Origin: G965276765 sp965276825
GTDB taxonomy: Bacteria > Actinomycetota > Acidimicrobiia > Acidimicrobiales > Palsa-688
Direction of reading: 5' to 3'
NCBI GenBank assembly: GCA_965276825.1
Contig: OZ255630.1
Location: forward strand, 620,001-684,000
Length of the DNA stretch: 64,000 bases
In this document: in pieces, positions 1 through 9,099 of the stretch
How positions within the stretch are numbered: the first letter of the stretch is position 1
How the letters are laid out: the number at the start of each line of letters is the position of its first letter
Position numbers and translations under genes: made by a program
Notes under the pieces: model-generated
Seen by the model: only the letters and a program-made list of their open reading frames with translations
Told to the model about the DNA's origin: nothing
The model's database searches: none

Positions 1-1803
1 AGCGGTGGTCTCCAGGGCGGGTCGACCATCACCCAGCAGCTGGTCAAGAACCTCTACACCAACGACAAGCGCAACCTGGCCAGGAAGATCAAGGAGGCGG
101 TGCTCTCCAACCGCCTGCAGAAGCACTACACCAAGAACCAGATCCTCGACGCCTACCTCAACACCGTCTACCTCGGCAACGGGGCCTACGGCGTCGAGGC
201 GGCGGCCAAGGCCTACTGGGGCAAGAAGGCCCGCTACCTGGGCGTGGCCGACTCCGCCCTCCTCGCCGGGCTGATCCAGGCGCCGTCGGGCTACGACCCG
301 ATCTCCAACCCGGCCGCAGCCAGGATCCGGCGCACCGAGGTCCTCGGCCGGATGCTCGTCTACCACGACATCACCCAGCAGCAGTACCGTCAGGCCGACC
401 GGTCGCCCCTGCCGACCCACGCGGCGGCGCCGAAGGTGCAGCTGGCCGGGGTCGACGGCTACTACGTGCGCGAGGTGATCAACCAGCTGCTCGACGATCC
501 CAAGAGCCCGCTCGGCGCCACCTTCGCCGGGCGCTACGCCGCCCTCTTCGAAGGCGGCCTCAAGATCACCACCAACCTCGACCCGACCGCCCAGGCCAAG
601 GCCGACGCCGCCGTGCTGGCCGACACCCCGGCCAACAGCCAGGGCTACGAGCAGAACCTGGTGGCCATCGACCCGACCACGGGCGGGGTCCGGGCCATGA
701 TCGCCGGACAGAGCTACACCCCGGCCAACTCCGAGAACGTGATCACCCAGGGGGAGCGCCAGCCCGGCTCGGGCTTCAAGATCTTCACCCTCCTCGCCGG
801 CCTGGAAGCAGGCCAGTCGATCTACGACAAGGTCGACGCCAGCGCCCCGTGCGCCATCCCGTTCCCCGGCAACACCGGGTATCTCAAGAACCCGGCCCAC
901 AACGACGAGGGAGACGGCCAGCAAGGGGTGACCACGGTGCTCAACGCCACCGCCCAGTCCCTCAACTGCGGCTACCTGCGCATGGCCCACGACGTGGGGC
1001 TGCCTGCGGTGGTGGCCATGGCCGAGCGCCTCGGCATCGCCAAGAGCGAGATCGGCGGCTACACCGACACCCCGTCGATGGTCATCGGCACGGCGACGGT
1101 CAAGCCGATCGAGATGGCCGACGCCTACGCCACGCTGGCATCCGGGGGCACCTACCACGCCCCTTCGTTCATCAACCACATCGTCGACCGCAGCGGAGCG
1201 CAGGTCTACGCCCAGCCCACCGGCGGGAGGCAGGTCCTCGCTCCGAACGTCGTCGCCCAGGCCGACTCGGCGTTCAGCGCGGTGGTCCAGTACGGCACCG
1301 GGACCAAAGCGGCCCAGTTCGGCCGGGTCGTCGCCGGCAAGACCGGGACCACATCGGGCCCGACCGACGCCTGGTTCAACGGCTACACCCCCCAGCTCGA
1401 GACCACCGTGTGGATGGGCAACCCCAAGGGCGGCAAGCTCATCCTCAACGGCGCCGGCGTCTACGGGGGCACCTACCCGGCCCAGACGGTCCACGACTTC
1501 ATGGCCGCCGACCTGACCGGCGCCCCGGCGCTCGCCTTCCCCGCCGTCGACTACGCCACGCTCCCCCCCACCAGGTTCATCCCCGAGGTCACGGGAGCCA
1601 CCCCGTCGCTGGCCCCCCCGACGACCTACTACGGCGGGTACTACCCGGGCACCACGGTCGGCGCCGGGTCGACGACCACCGTCGCGGGCGGGACGGGGAC
1701 CACGACCGCCACCACCGCCGGGGGGACCACGGGGTCCACCACCCCGTCCACCACGCCGACGTCGACCCGGTCGACGACCGGCACCACCACGAAGGGGCCG
1801 TAG
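1..1803 (+). CDS. Bifunctional penicillin-binding protein (class A PBP), 5' truncated by window edge
   Basis: This is a peptidoglycan glycosyltransferase/transpeptidase; the frame is open from base 1, so the N-terminus and membrane anchor lie outside. It begins inside the glycosyltransferase domain (GGSTITQQLVKN near the start, then LNTVYLGNGAYGVEAAA). The transpeptidase domain shows the catalytic serine in the SGFK motif (Ser codon at 769), an SLNCGY segment matching the SxN motif and AGKTGTT for the KTG box (Lys codon 1339). The C-terminus is a Thr/Gly-rich tail of about 60 residues after the catalytic domain, typical of extracytoplasmic actinobacterial PBPs. Family assignment is firm; which PBP paralogue it is cannot be said. 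Confidence 0.95.
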   Translation, partial: SGGLQGGSTITQQLVKNLYTNDKRNLARKIKEAVLSNRLQKHYTKNQILDAYLNTVYLGNGAYGVEAAAKAYWGKKARYLGVADSALLAGLIQAPSGYDPISNPAAARIRRTEVLGRMLVYHDITQQQYRQADRSPLPTHAAAPKVQLAGVDGYYVREVINQLLDDPKSPLGATFAGRYAALFEGGLKITTNLDPTAQAKADAAVLADTPANSQGYEQNLVAIDPTTGGVRAMIAGQSYTPANSENVITQGERQPGSGFKIFTLLAGLEAGQSIYDKVDASAPCAIPFPGNTGYLKNPAHNDEGDGQQGVTTVLNATAQSLNCGYLRMAHDVGLPAVVAMAERLGIAKSEIGGYTDTPSMVIGTATVKPIEMADAYATLASGGTYHAPSFINHIVDRSGAQVYAQPTGGRQVLAPNVVAQADSAFSAVVQYGTGTKAAQFGRVVAGKTGTTSGPTDAWFNGYTPQLETTVWMGNPKGGKLILNGAGVYGGTYPAQTVHDFMAADLTGAPALAFPAVDYATLPPTRFIPEVTGATPSLAPPTTYYGGYYPGTTVGAGSTTTVAGGTGTTTATTAGGTTGSTTPSTTPTSTRSTTGTTTKGP

Positions 1804-1850
1804 GGACCGCGTCGCCGGGCCGGCGGCCCGACGGGCGCCATGATGGTCCC

Positions 1851-2573
1851 GTGACCGCTCCGCAGTACGAGGCCCTGCTCCACCTCCAGCAGGTCGACAC
1901 CGCCATCGACCAGGCCAGGCACCGCCGTCGCGCCCTGCCGGCGCGCGCCGAGCTGAGCCAGATCGAGGCGACCCGCGCCGCGGTCGCCGCCCGCAGGGCA
2001 CCGGTCGAGGAGGCCCGCGACGAGGTGCTCGCACGCGAGGGCCACCTCGAGGCCGAGCTGGCCCACACCGAGGAGCGCAGCCGCGAGGTGACGGCCAGAC
2101 TCTACGGGGGGACCGTCAGCGCGTCGCGCGACCTCCAGGCGCTCGCCGCGGAGATCGAGACCCTCGGGAGCCGTGCGTCGGGTCTCGAGGACCAGGTCCT
2201 GGCCGTGCTCGACGAGCGCGAGCCCCTCGACGCGGCGGTCGCCGCCCTCGACGCCGAGGACGCCGACCTCGATGCTCGGGCGGCCGCCGCCCGCGCCGAC
2301 GTCGCCCTCGGGGAGGAGGAGGTCGACGCGGTGATCGCCGGCCTCGAAGGCGACCGGGCCGCGTCGGCGGCCGCCGTGCCCGCCGAGCTGACCGCCACCT
2401 ACGAGCGGCTCCGCACCCGCCTCGGCGGGATCGGCGCCGCCCGCCTCGAGGGCGCCCGCTGCGGGGGGTGCCACCTCGACCTGTCGGCCACCGAGCTCGA
2501 CACCATCCGCCACCTGCCGCCCGACGACCTCGTGCCCTGCGAGCAGTGCGGCCGGATCCTCGTGCGCCCCTGA
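1851..2573 (+). CDS. Coiled-coil protein with C-terminal C4 zinc ribbon (COG1579 type)
   Basis: The protein is about 240 residues, mostly Ala/Glu/Arg-rich helical coiled coil, and ends in a zinc ribbon with CGGCH followed about 25 residues later by CEQCG. Family members are thought to bind nucleic acid or act as adaptors, but the function is not settled. The GTG start at 1851 is chosen because upstream ATGs (1840, 1843) hit a stop at once and a CATGAT hexamer ends 6 bases before the GTG, fitting a leaderless transcript. The open frame extends much further upstream, but that part is antiframe translation of the PBP gene. Confidence 0.85.
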   Translation: MTAPQYEALLHLQQVDTAIDQARHRRRALPARAELSQIEATRAAVAARRAPVEEARDEVLAREGHLEAELAHTEERSREVTARLYGGTVSASRDLQALAAEIETLGSRASGLEDQVLAVLDEREPLDAAVAALDAEDADLDARAAAARADVALGEEEVDAVIAGLEGDRAASAAAVPAELTATYERLRTRLGGIGAARLEGARCGGCHLDLSATELDTIRHLPPDDLVPCEQCGRILVRP

Positions 2574-2635
2574 TCGGCCGGGGAGGCGCCAGGCAGGGAC
2601 GGGGCCGCCGGTCACCGGCGTGGGTCTGGTACATT

Positions 2636-2652
2636 CGTTAGCACAACTAACG
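2636..2652. promoter_or_regulatory. Inverted repeat, possible operator of the MFS gene
   Basis: CGTTAG and CTAACG flank a 5-base spacer, a perfect 6-bp inverted repeat 20 bases upstream of the MFS start. Its size and position suit a MarR/TetR-type operator on a drug-exporter promoter. No regulator gene is adjacent; the nearest MarR gene is 23 kb away. Confidence 0.45.
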
Positions 2653-2672
2653 ACCGGGAGCGGCAAGCGAGG

Positions 2673-3995
2673 ATGACCACAGGACGGCTCAGCGGGCTCG
2701 GGGCGAGGACATTCTCCTCCCTCCGCATCCGCAACTACCGGTACTACTTCGCCGGCCAGAGCCTCTCCCTGATCGGCACCTGGATGCAGACCATCACCCA
2801 GTCGTGGCTGGTGTTCGTGCTCACCCACTCGGGCACCCAGGTCGGCCTGATCACCGCCGTCCAGACCCTCCCCATCCTGGTGCTCGGCCCGATCGGCGGC
2901 ACCATCGCCGACCGCTTCGGCAAGTACCGGATCCTGTTCTGGACCCAGAGCCTCGCCGGCGTCCAGGCTGCCGTCCTCGCCGCCGTCACCCTGTCGGGCC
3001 ACCTCCAGCTGTGGGAGCTGTACGTGATGGCCGGCTCCCTCGGCCTGATCAACATGATCGACAACCCGACCCGACAGACCTTCGTGGTCGAGATGGTCGG
3101 GCGCGACGAGCTGGTCAACGCGGTCACCCTCAACTCGGTCATGGCCAACGTGGCCAGGGCCATCGGCCCGGCGGTCGCCGGCGTGCTCATCGCCACGGTC
3201 GGAGCCGGCTGGTGCTTCGGCGTCAACGCGGTGTCGTTCGTGTTCGTCATCGGCGGGCTGCGGGCCATCCGCCAAGACGAGCTGTCGCCCGCCCCCCGGG
3301 CAACCAGGACCAAGGGCCAGCTGGTCGAGGGCTTCCGCTACGTCGCCTCCCGGCCCGTCCTGCGCAACGCCATCGTGATGATGGCGCTGGTCGGCTGCCT
3401 GACCTACGAGTTCCAGACCAGCCTGCCCCTCATGGTCGGCAACACCTTCCACGGCAACTCGGCGACCTACGGCTTCTTCACCGCATGCATGGGCGGGGGC
3501 GCGGTCGTGGGCGGCCTGGCCGCCGCCGGCCGGCGCAGCCGTGACCCGCGTCGGATGGCCACCACGCTGGTGGCCTTCGGCGCCGTGCTGGTGGCGGCCA
3601 CGCTGGCGCCGACGGCGTGGATGGAGGAGATCGTCCTCCTCTTCGTCGGCGCCGGGATGGTCACCTTCCTCTCCCTGGCCAACACCACCCTCCAGCTCGA
3701 GTCCGCCCCGGAGATGCGCGGCCGGGTCATGTCGCTCTGGTCCGTCGCCTTCCTCGGCACCACCCCCATCGGCGGCCCCCTCGTCGGCTTCGTCGGCGGC
3801 AGCCTGGGCGCCCGCTACGGCCTCGGCCTCGGCGCGGTCACCGCCCTGGCGGCCGGAGCCTGGGGGCTGTGGCTGTTCGGCCGGAGGTACGTCCCCGACG
3901 ACCGGACCGGCACTACCGTTGGCGACGATGCTGATCCTGGTGCGCCACGGCCGGACGGCGCACAACGCGTCCCGGCGGTTGCTCGGACGGCTTGA
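2673..3995 (+). CDS. MFS transporter (MFS_3 / EntS-like exporter)
   Basis: A 440-residue membrane protein with about twelve hydrophobic segments. The N-terminal RNYRYYFAGQSLSLIGTWMQ motif and the loop GGTIADRFGKYRI are typical of the MFS_3 (enterobactin/macrolide exporter) group, so drug or siderophore efflux is the likely role; the substrate is not visible. The start follows a purine-rich GCGAGG and lies 20 bases after an inverted repeat. The last 68 bases overlap the next gene in another frame, and the C-terminal 30 residues are hydrophilic and low in complexity. Confidence 0.88.
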   Translation: MTTGRLSGLGARTFSSLRIRNYRYYFAGQSLSLIGTWMQTITQSWLVFVLTHSGTQVGLITAVQTLPILVLGPIGGTIADRFGKYRILFWTQSLAGVQAAVLAAVTLSGHLQLWELYVMAGSLGLINMIDNPTRQTFVVEMVGRDELVNAVTLNSVMANVARAIGPAVAGVLIATVGAGWCFGVNAVSFVFVIGGLRAIRQDELSPAPRATRTKGQLVEGFRYVASRPVLRNAIVMMALVGCLTYEFQTSLPLMVGNTFHGNSATYGFFTACMGGGAVVGGLAAAGRRSRDPRRMATTLVAFGAVLVAATLAPTAWMEEIVLLFVGAGMVTFLSLANTTLQLESAPEMRGRVMSLWSVAFLGTTPIGGPLVGFVGGSLGARYGLGLGAVTALAAGAWGLWLFGRRYVPDDRTGTTVGDDADPGAPRPDGAQRVPAVARTA

Positions 3996-4509
3996 CCCGC
4001 CCCTCGACGACCTCGGCGCCCGCCAGGCCGCCGCCCTCGGCGCATCGGAGCTGCTCGAGGGCGTGACCCGGGTGGTGGCCAGCCCGCTGGCCAGAGCCAC
4101 GCAGACGGCGGCGGCCATCGGCACCGAGGTGGAGACCGACGAGCGCTGGATCGAGATCGACTACGGCGTCTACGACGGCATGGCCCTCGCCGACGTGCCG
4201 CCCGGCCTGTTCTCGTCGTGGCGCGACGACCCGGAGTGGACGCCGGAGGCGGGGGAGTCGATGGGTGCGCTCGGCCGGCGGGTCGTCGCCGCCTGCGAGG
4301 ATCTCTGGGAGGAGGCGTCGGTCGCCGACGTCGCCGTCGTCACCCACGTGTCGCCGATCAAGGCGGCCATCGCCTGGGCCCTCGACGGCGGGGACGCCAC
4401 CCGTCTCCGGCTCTTCGTCGACACCGCGTCCGTCCACCGGATCGGCCCAGGGCGCAGCGGCCCGACCCTCCTCAGCTTCAACGAGATCCACCACCGCCCG
4501 AGCGCCTGA
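3928..4509 (+). CDS. Histidine phosphatase family protein
   Basis: Starts MLILVRHGRTAHN, with the RHG catalytic histidine of the phosphoglycerate-mutase-like superfamily at residues 6-8. The second half shows VVTHVSPIKAAI carrying the other conserved histidine. Length 193 residues suits a small CobC/GpmB-like phosphatase, but the substrate is unknown. It overlaps the MFS gene by 68 bases. A TACCGT hexamer lies 8 bases before the ATG, so it may have its own leaderless promoter inside the MFS gene. Confidence 0.88.
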   Translation: MLILVRHGRTAHNASRRLLGRLDPPLDDLGARQAAALGASELLEGVTRVVASPLARATQTAAAIGTEVETDERWIEIDYGVYDGMALADVPPGLFSSWRDDPEWTPEAGESMGALGRRVVAACEDLWEEASVADVAVVTHVSPIKAAIAWALDGGDATRLRLFVDTASVHRIGPGRSGPTLLSFNEIHHRPSA

Positions 4510-4566
4510 GCTCGCCTCCCGCGAGCGGCCGCCGCCCGCGTCGGGACCGGGCCCTGGAGGTCGGCG

Positions 4567-4572
4567 TATCGT
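4567..4572 (+). promoter_or_regulatory. -10 element (TATCGT) of the gabT-like gene
   Basis: TATCGT lies 6 bases before the ATG at 4579, with no ribosome binding site between; this fits a leaderless transcript. Confidence 0.5.
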
Positions 4573-4578
4573 CGGGGC

Positions 4579-5925
4579 ATGGCCATCACCGAGCTCGCCG
4601 CTGTCCCCCAGAAACGCCAGCTGGTCACCGAGCTCCCCGGGCCGCGCAGCCGTGAGCTGGCCGCCCGCCGCGACGCCGCGGTGGCGCCTGGCGTCAGCTC
4701 CACGCTGCCCCTCTACGTCGAGCGGGGCGAGGGCGCCATCCTCGTCGACGTCGACGGCAACGCCCTCATCGACCTCGGCTCGGGCATCGCCGTGACCAGC
4801 GTCGGCCACGCCCAGCCCGCCGTGGTCGACGCGGTGCGCGACCAGGTCGGCCGCTTCACCCACACCTGCTTCATGGTCGGCCCCTACGAGGGCTACGTGG
4901 CCGTGTGCGAGCAGCTCAACGCCCGCACGCCGGGCGATCACGACAAGACGTCCGCGCTGTTCAACTCGGGAGCGGAGGCCGTCGAGAACGCGGTCAAGGT
5001 CGCCCGCCACGCGACCGGCCGCCAGGCCGTCGTCGTGTTCGACCACGCCTACCACGGGCGGACCAACCTGACCATGGCCCTCACCGCCAAGAACATGCCC
5101 TACAAGGACGGCTTCGGGCCCTTCGCCCCCGAGATCTACCGGGTGCCGATGAGCTACCCCTTCCGTGACCCCGACGGCATGACCGGCGCGGAGGCGGCCG
5201 CCCGGGCGCTCGGGATGGTCGACAAGCAGGTCGGCGCGGAGCGCGTGGCCTGCCTCCTCATCGAGCCCATCCAGGGGGAGGGCGGCTTCGTCGTCCCCGC
5301 CCCCGGCTTCCTGCCCGCCCTGCGGCAGTGGTGCGACCGCCACGGCGTCCTCCTCGTGGCCGACGAGGTCCAGTCGGGCTTCTGCCGCACCGGCCAGTGG
5401 TTCGCCTCCGAGCACGAGGACCTGGTGCCCGACCTGGTCACCACGGCCAAGGGCATCGCCGCGGGCATGCCCCTCGCCGGCCTCACCGGCCGGGCCGAGA
5501 CCATGGCCTCGGTGCACGTCGGCGGCCTCGGCGGGACCTACGGCGGCAACCCCGTCTCCTGCGCCGCCGCCCTCGCCGCCATCGACACCATGGAACGCGA
5601 CGACCTGGCCGGCACCGCCGCCCGCGTCGGCGACGTGCTCGGTGACCGGCTCGGCGCCCTGGCCGCCGAGCTGCCCGCCATCGGCGACGTGCGCGGCCGC
5701 GGCGCCATGCAGGCCATCGAGCTGGTCACCCCCGGCACCACCACCCCCGACGCCGCCGCGGCCGGGCGCATCGCCGCCGCCTGCCACGCCGAGGGAGTCG
5801 TGGTGCTGACCTGCGGCACCTTCGGCAACGTCATTCGCCTCCTCCCGCCGCTCGGCATCGAGCACTCGCTGCTCGTCGAGGGTCTCGACGTCCTGGCCGG
5901 GTCGGCCAGGAGCGTGCTCGCCTAA
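4579..5925 (+). CDS. gabT: Class III aminotransferase, 4-aminobutyrate aminotransferase-like
   Basis: A PLP-dependent class III (omega) aminotransferase of 448 residues, probably converting 4-aminobutyrate and 2-oxoglutarate to succinate semialdehyde and glutamate. Visible landmarks are the cofactor segment FNSGAEAVENAVKVAR, the YHGRT motif, the VADEVQSGFCRTG segment with the PLP-contacting aspartate, and the Schiff-base lysine in TTAKGIAAG (Lys291). Overall pattern and start match actinobacterial GabT. Related omega-aminotransferases with other amine substrates cannot be excluded; no succinate semialdehyde dehydrogenase lies nearby. Confidence 0.88.
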   Translation: MAITELAAVPQKRQLVTELPGPRSRELAARRDAAVAPGVSSTLPLYVERGEGAILVDVDGNALIDLGSGIAVTSVGHAQPAVVDAVRDQVGRFTHTCFMVGPYEGYVAVCEQLNARTPGDHDKTSALFNSGAEAVENAVKVARHATGRQAVVVFDHAYHGRTNLTMALTAKNMPYKDGFGPFAPEIYRVPMSYPFRDPDGMTGAEAAARALGMVDKQVGAERVACLLIEPIQGEGGFVVPAPGFLPALRQWCDRHGVLLVADEVQSGFCRTGQWFASEHEDLVPDLVTTAKGIAAGMPLAGLTGRAETMASVHVGGLGGTYGGNPVSCAAALAAIDTMERDDLAGTAARVGDVLGDRLGALAAELPAIGDVRGRGAMQAIELVTPGTTTPDAAAAGRIAAACHAEGVVVLTCGTFGNVIRLLPPLGIEHSLLVEGLDVLAGSARSVLA

Positions 5926-5984
5926 GTCCTAGTCGTCCTGGTGGGGGCGGGTGCCGGGGCCGGGCCGGGTGCCGGGCGCGGGTC

Positions 5985-6193
5985 GGTTCAGGAGGCGTCG
6001 GGTGGGGGCCTCGCCGGGACCCGGGCCGGTTCCGGGGGCGCTTCGCGTCGGTAGATCGTGTGGAGCTCCCCGAGAACCGGCCGGTGGGTCGGCTCCGGGC
6101 GGCTCAGGAGGCGCCGGCCGGCTCAGGAGGCGCGCCCCCCGGCTCAGGGGCGCGCCGCCCGGCTGGGGAGGCGCCCCCCGGGCTCAGGAGGCG
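5985..6193. repeat. Degenerate 20-21 bp tandem repeat after the LLM gene
   Basis: The core GGCTCAGGAGGCG recurs at 6101, 6120, 6141 (variant), 6161 (variant) and 6181, with an outlying copy at 5985. The last copy contains the stop codon of the leftward LLM oxidoreductase gene, so the array looks like serial duplication of that gene's 3' end into the intergenic space. Nothing else is seen in the 258-base gap. Confidence 0.7.
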
Positions 6194-7095
6194 AACTGCG
6201 TGAGCGCCGGCGCCAGCGCCCGCCACTGGTCGGCGGGCACCTGGCGCGGCGACGCCGTGAGGGGCTGGACGCAGACGTGGTCGGCGCCGGCGTCGAGGTG
6301 GGCGCGGACCCGCGCCGTGACCGCCTCCTCGTCGCCCCAGGCCACGATGGCGTCGACCAGCCGGTCGCTGCAGTCGCCGGCGAGGTCGTCGTCGTCGAAG
6401 CCGAGGCGGCGCAGGTTGTTGCCGTAGTTGGGGAGGCGCACGTACACCTCGACGTGCTTCCTGGCGATGGCGCGGGCCGCAGTCGGGTCGGTCTCGAGGA
6501 GGACGGCCTGCTCGGCGAAGAGGAGGGAGTCGCCGAGGATCGGCCTGGCCGCGGCCGTGTGCTCGGGGGTCACGAAGTAGGTGTGGGCGCCGGCGGCCTT
6601 GGCCGCGGCGAGGGCCAGCATCCTGGGGCCGAGGGCGGCGAGCACCCGCCGGACGGGGGTGGTCGGGCGGAAGGCGGTGTAGGGCGAGGCGTCCATGGCG
6701 TCGAGGTAGGCGTCCATGGCCGCCAGCGGCTTGTCGTAGGTGTGGCCGCGCAGGCCCTCCACGAGGGTGTGGTGGCTGACCCCGAGTCCGAGGAGGAACC
6801 GGTCGGGGAACGCCTCGGTCAGGGCCTTGACCCCACCGGTCATGGTCACCGCATCGCGGCCCCAGATGCTGGCGATCCCCGTGGCGCCGATCAGGTGACC
6901 GGTGGCGGCCAGCACCTGGCCGAGGCCGAACATCACGTCGCGGCCGGCCACCTCGGGGACCCACAGCATGCCGTAGCCGAGCTGCTCGATCTCGGCGGCG
7001 AGGTCGGCCGCCTCGGCCATCGGGACGGCATCGAGTGAGCCGGTCCAGATCCCGATCCTGGGGGGCAGCCAACGGTCGGTCGTATCGGCGCTCAT
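6184..7095 (-). CDS. LLM-class F420-dependent oxidoreductase
   Basis: A 303-residue luciferase-like monooxygenase-fold protein (RIGIWTGSLDAVP at the start, FLLGLGVSHHTLVEGL in the middle). In actinobacteria such proteins use reduced coenzyme F420 and act on diverse small molecules; the substrate is unknown. The ATG at 7095 is chosen because the family N-terminus starts there and TACGGT ends 7 bases upstream, with no ribosome binding site. The frame is open far upstream but that part is antisense to the CocE gene. It diverges from the ferredoxin gene. Confidence 0.88.
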   Translation of the reverse strand: MSADTTDRWLPPRIGIWTGSLDAVPMAEAADLAAEIEQLGYGMLWVPEVAGRDVMFGLGQVLAATGHLIGATGIASIWGRDAVTMTGGVKALTEAFPDRFLLGLGVSHHTLVEGLRGHTYDKPLAAMDAYLDAMDASPYTAFRPTTPVRRVLAALGPRMLALAAAKAAGAHTYFVTPEHTAAARPILGDSLLFAEQAVLLETDPTAARAIARKHVEVYVRLPNYGNNLRRLGFDDDDLAGDCSDRLVDAIVAWGDEEAVTARVRAHLDAGADHVCVQPLTASPRQVPADQWRALAPALTQFAS

Positions 7096-7102
7096 CGCCC
7101 CA

Positions 7103-7108
7103 ACCGTA
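7103..7108 (-). promoter_or_regulatory. -10 element (TACGGT) of the LLM gene
   Basis: Read on the minus strand, TACGGT lies 7 bases before the ATG at 7095, in the 84-base divergent gap with the ferredoxin gene. Confidence 0.5.
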
Positions 7109-7179
7109 CCGGCGGTGGTCGCTAGGGTGAGCCGGCGACCACGCCCGCAAAGAGCGGGCGGAGCAACGGAGGGCCCAAC

Positions 7180-7371
7180 GTGCGAGTGACCGTCGACTAC
7201 GACCTCTGCGAGAGCAACGGGCTGTGCATGGCCGCCGCCCCCGAGGTGTTCGAGGTCCGCGACGACGACTTCCTCTACGTGCTCCAGGAGGAGCCGTCCG
7301 AGGAGCTGCGGGCCAAGGTGACCGAGGCGGCGGCCGTCTGCCCGAAGCAGGCGATCACCGTCGAGGGCTGA
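7180..7371 (+). CDS. Small 3Fe-4S/4Fe-4S ferredoxin
   Basis: A 63-residue acidic ferredoxin with Cys10, Cys16 and Cys54 (CESNGLC and AVCPKQAI). Three cysteines in this spacing are typical of the single-cluster [3Fe-4S] ferredoxins that reduce actinobacterial cytochromes P450 and other oxygenases. The GTG start is preceded by a good AACGGAGGG ribosome binding site. The hydrolase gene follows after 6 bases, so the two are likely cotranscribed; no P450 gene is in the window. Confidence 0.9.
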   Translation: MRVTVDYDLCESNGLCMAAAPEVFEVRDDDFLYVLQEEPSEELRAKVTEAAAVCPKQAITVEG

Positions 7372-7377
7372 GCCCGG

Positions 7378-9066
7378 GTGACCGTCGCGAGCAGGATCGC
7401 CGGTCGCCTGGCCCGCCTGCGTCGCCCCGAGACCCGTGCGGTCGCCGTCGAGCGGGACCTGCCGATGCTGGCCGAGGCCGGCGTCACCCTCCTCGCCGAC
7501 CACTGGTACCCGACCGGCGAGGACCTGACCGGTGTGCCGATCGTGCTCCTGCGCTCGCCGTACGGCCGGCGCCAGCTGGCCATCGTCGGGCGGCTGTTCG
7601 CCGAGCGCGGCTACCAGGTGGTCATCCAGAGCTGCCGGGGGACCTTCGGGTCCGGCGGGGTCTGGGAGCCGTTTCGCAACGAGCGGGCCGACGGGATGGC
7701 CGCCCACGCCTGGCTGGCCGAGCAGACCTGGTGGAGCGGGCGGGTGGCCACCTTCGGCGCCAGCTACCTCGGCCTCACCCAGTGGGCGGTGGCCACCGAC
7801 CCGCCGCCCGCACTGGCGGCCATCGCCCCGAATGTGACGTCGACGCGGTTTCGCGACATCGTCGTGTACCCGGGAGGGTCGTTCACCCTCGAGACCGGGG
7901 CCACCTGGCTGTGGCTCCTCAGCCACCAGGAGCTCGGCCTGCGCAAGGTGATCGCCGCCCAGCTCGCGGCCAGGCGGGGCCTGACCCCGGCCTACACGAC
8001 CCTGCCGCTGTCCCAGGCCGAGGTGGCCGTCCTGGGATCGCCCGTCGCCTACTACCAGGACTGGTTGGTCCACGACCGCATCGACGACGACTGGTGGGCG
8101 CCGGTCGATTTCGGTCGAGACCTCTCCCGTGTCCCCCCGGCGTCGCTCGTCGGCGGCTGGTACGACATCTTCCTCCCCGCCCAGCTCGACGACTACGAGG
8201 CGCTCGTCGCCTCCGGCCGTCGTGCTCGGCTGACCGTCGGACCGTGGATCCACGCCAGCGGGCGGGGAGCGGCCGCCGCGCTGCGCGACGGTCTCGACTG
8301 GTTCGACGAGCAGCTGCGGGGGCGGGCCGGCCGGCCGAGTCGGACACCGGTGCGGGTGTGGGTGGTCGGCGCCGAGCGGTGGGCCGACCTGCCGTCTTGG
8401 CCGCCGCCGGCGACCGTGCAGCGCTGGCACCTCCACGCCGGCGGCTCCCTCGACCCGGCGGTGCCGGCGCCGGGACCGGTCTTCGCCACCCGCTACCGCT
8501 ACGACCCGGCTGATCCGACCCCCGGGGTGGGCGGACCTTCGCTCAACGCCGGCAACGCCGGGAGCAAGGACCAGGCCGGTCGGGAGAGGCGCGCCGACGT
8601 GGTGACGTGGACATCGGCGCCGGTCACGGAAGCGGTGACCGTGGCCGGCCCGCTGCGGGCGACGATCTGGATCCGGCCGAGCAGCGACCACGTCGACGTG
8701 TCGGTCCGCCTGTGCCGGGTCGACGCCAAGGGCAGGTCGTGGAACGTGAGCGACGGCATCCTGCGCGTCGAGCCCGACGACGGCGGCGGGGTGACCACGC
8801 CCGCCCACCCGATGTGGGGCGGCGCGCAGCGCGGCGCCGACGCTTCGGTGCGCGTCGAGGTGCGGATGTGGCCGACCGCCCTCGGCCTGCGTCCCGGCGA
8901 GTGCTTCCGCCTGCAGGTGGCGAGCGGCGCCCATCCGCTCTTCGCCCGCAACCCCGGGGGTGGTGAGCCGCTCGGCTCGGCGACGCGCCTGGTCGCCGTC
9001 GACGTCGAGGTGCTCCACGACGCCGAGCACCCCTCGGCCATCGAGCTGCCCTTCAGCTCCGTCTGA
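7378..9066 (+). CDS. CocE/NonD family hydrolase (X-Pro dipeptidyl-peptidase/acyl esterase fold)
   Basis: A 562-residue serine hydrolase. The N-terminal alpha/beta-hydrolase domain carries LLRSPYGRR and the nucleophile elbow GASYLG (Ser129); the C-terminal half is the beta-jelly-roll seen in CocE, with RLVAVDVEVLHDAEHPSAIELP near the end. Family members cleave acyl esters or proline peptides; the real substrate is unknown. The start is GTG just after the ferredoxin. Confidence 0.87.
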   Translation: MTVASRIAGRLARLRRPETRAVAVERDLPMLAEAGVTLLADHWYPTGEDLTGVPIVLLRSPYGRRQLAIVGRLFAERGYQVVIQSCRGTFGSGGVWEPFRNERADGMAAHAWLAEQTWWSGRVATFGASYLGLTQWAVATDPPPALAAIAPNVTSTRFRDIVVYPGGSFTLETGATWLWLLSHQELGLRKVIAAQLAARRGLTPAYTTLPLSQAEVAVLGSPVAYYQDWLVHDRIDDDWWAPVDFGRDLSRVPPASLVGGWYDIFLPAQLDDYEALVASGRRARLTVGPWIHASGRGAAAALRDGLDWFDEQLRGRAGRPSRTPVRVWVVGAERWADLPSWPPPATVQRWHLHAGGSLDPAVPAPGPVFATRYRYDPADPTPGVGGPSLNAGNAGSKDQAGRERRADVVTWTSAPVTEAVTVAGPLRATIWIRPSSDHVDVSVRLCRVDAKGRSWNVSDGILRVEPDDGGGVTTPAHPMWGGAQRGADASVRVEVRMWPTALGLRPGECFRLQVASGAHPLFARNPGGGEPLGSATRLVAVDVEVLHDAEHPSAIELPFSSV

Positions 9067-9099
9067 GTATTTGGGCCGCGCCCGGTGCGCCGGCGCCGG

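Noticed and set aside
1641..4124. 827-codon minus-strand frame opposite the zinc-ribbon and MFS genes
   Set aside because: Low-complexity translation without family motifs; the plus strand carries clear genes.
6184..9030. Very long minus-strand frame (948 codons) across the CocE gene
   Set aside because: Only the last 303 codons match a family (LLM oxidoreductase). The rest is antisense to the ferredoxin and CocE genes and is open because stop codons are rare at this GC.
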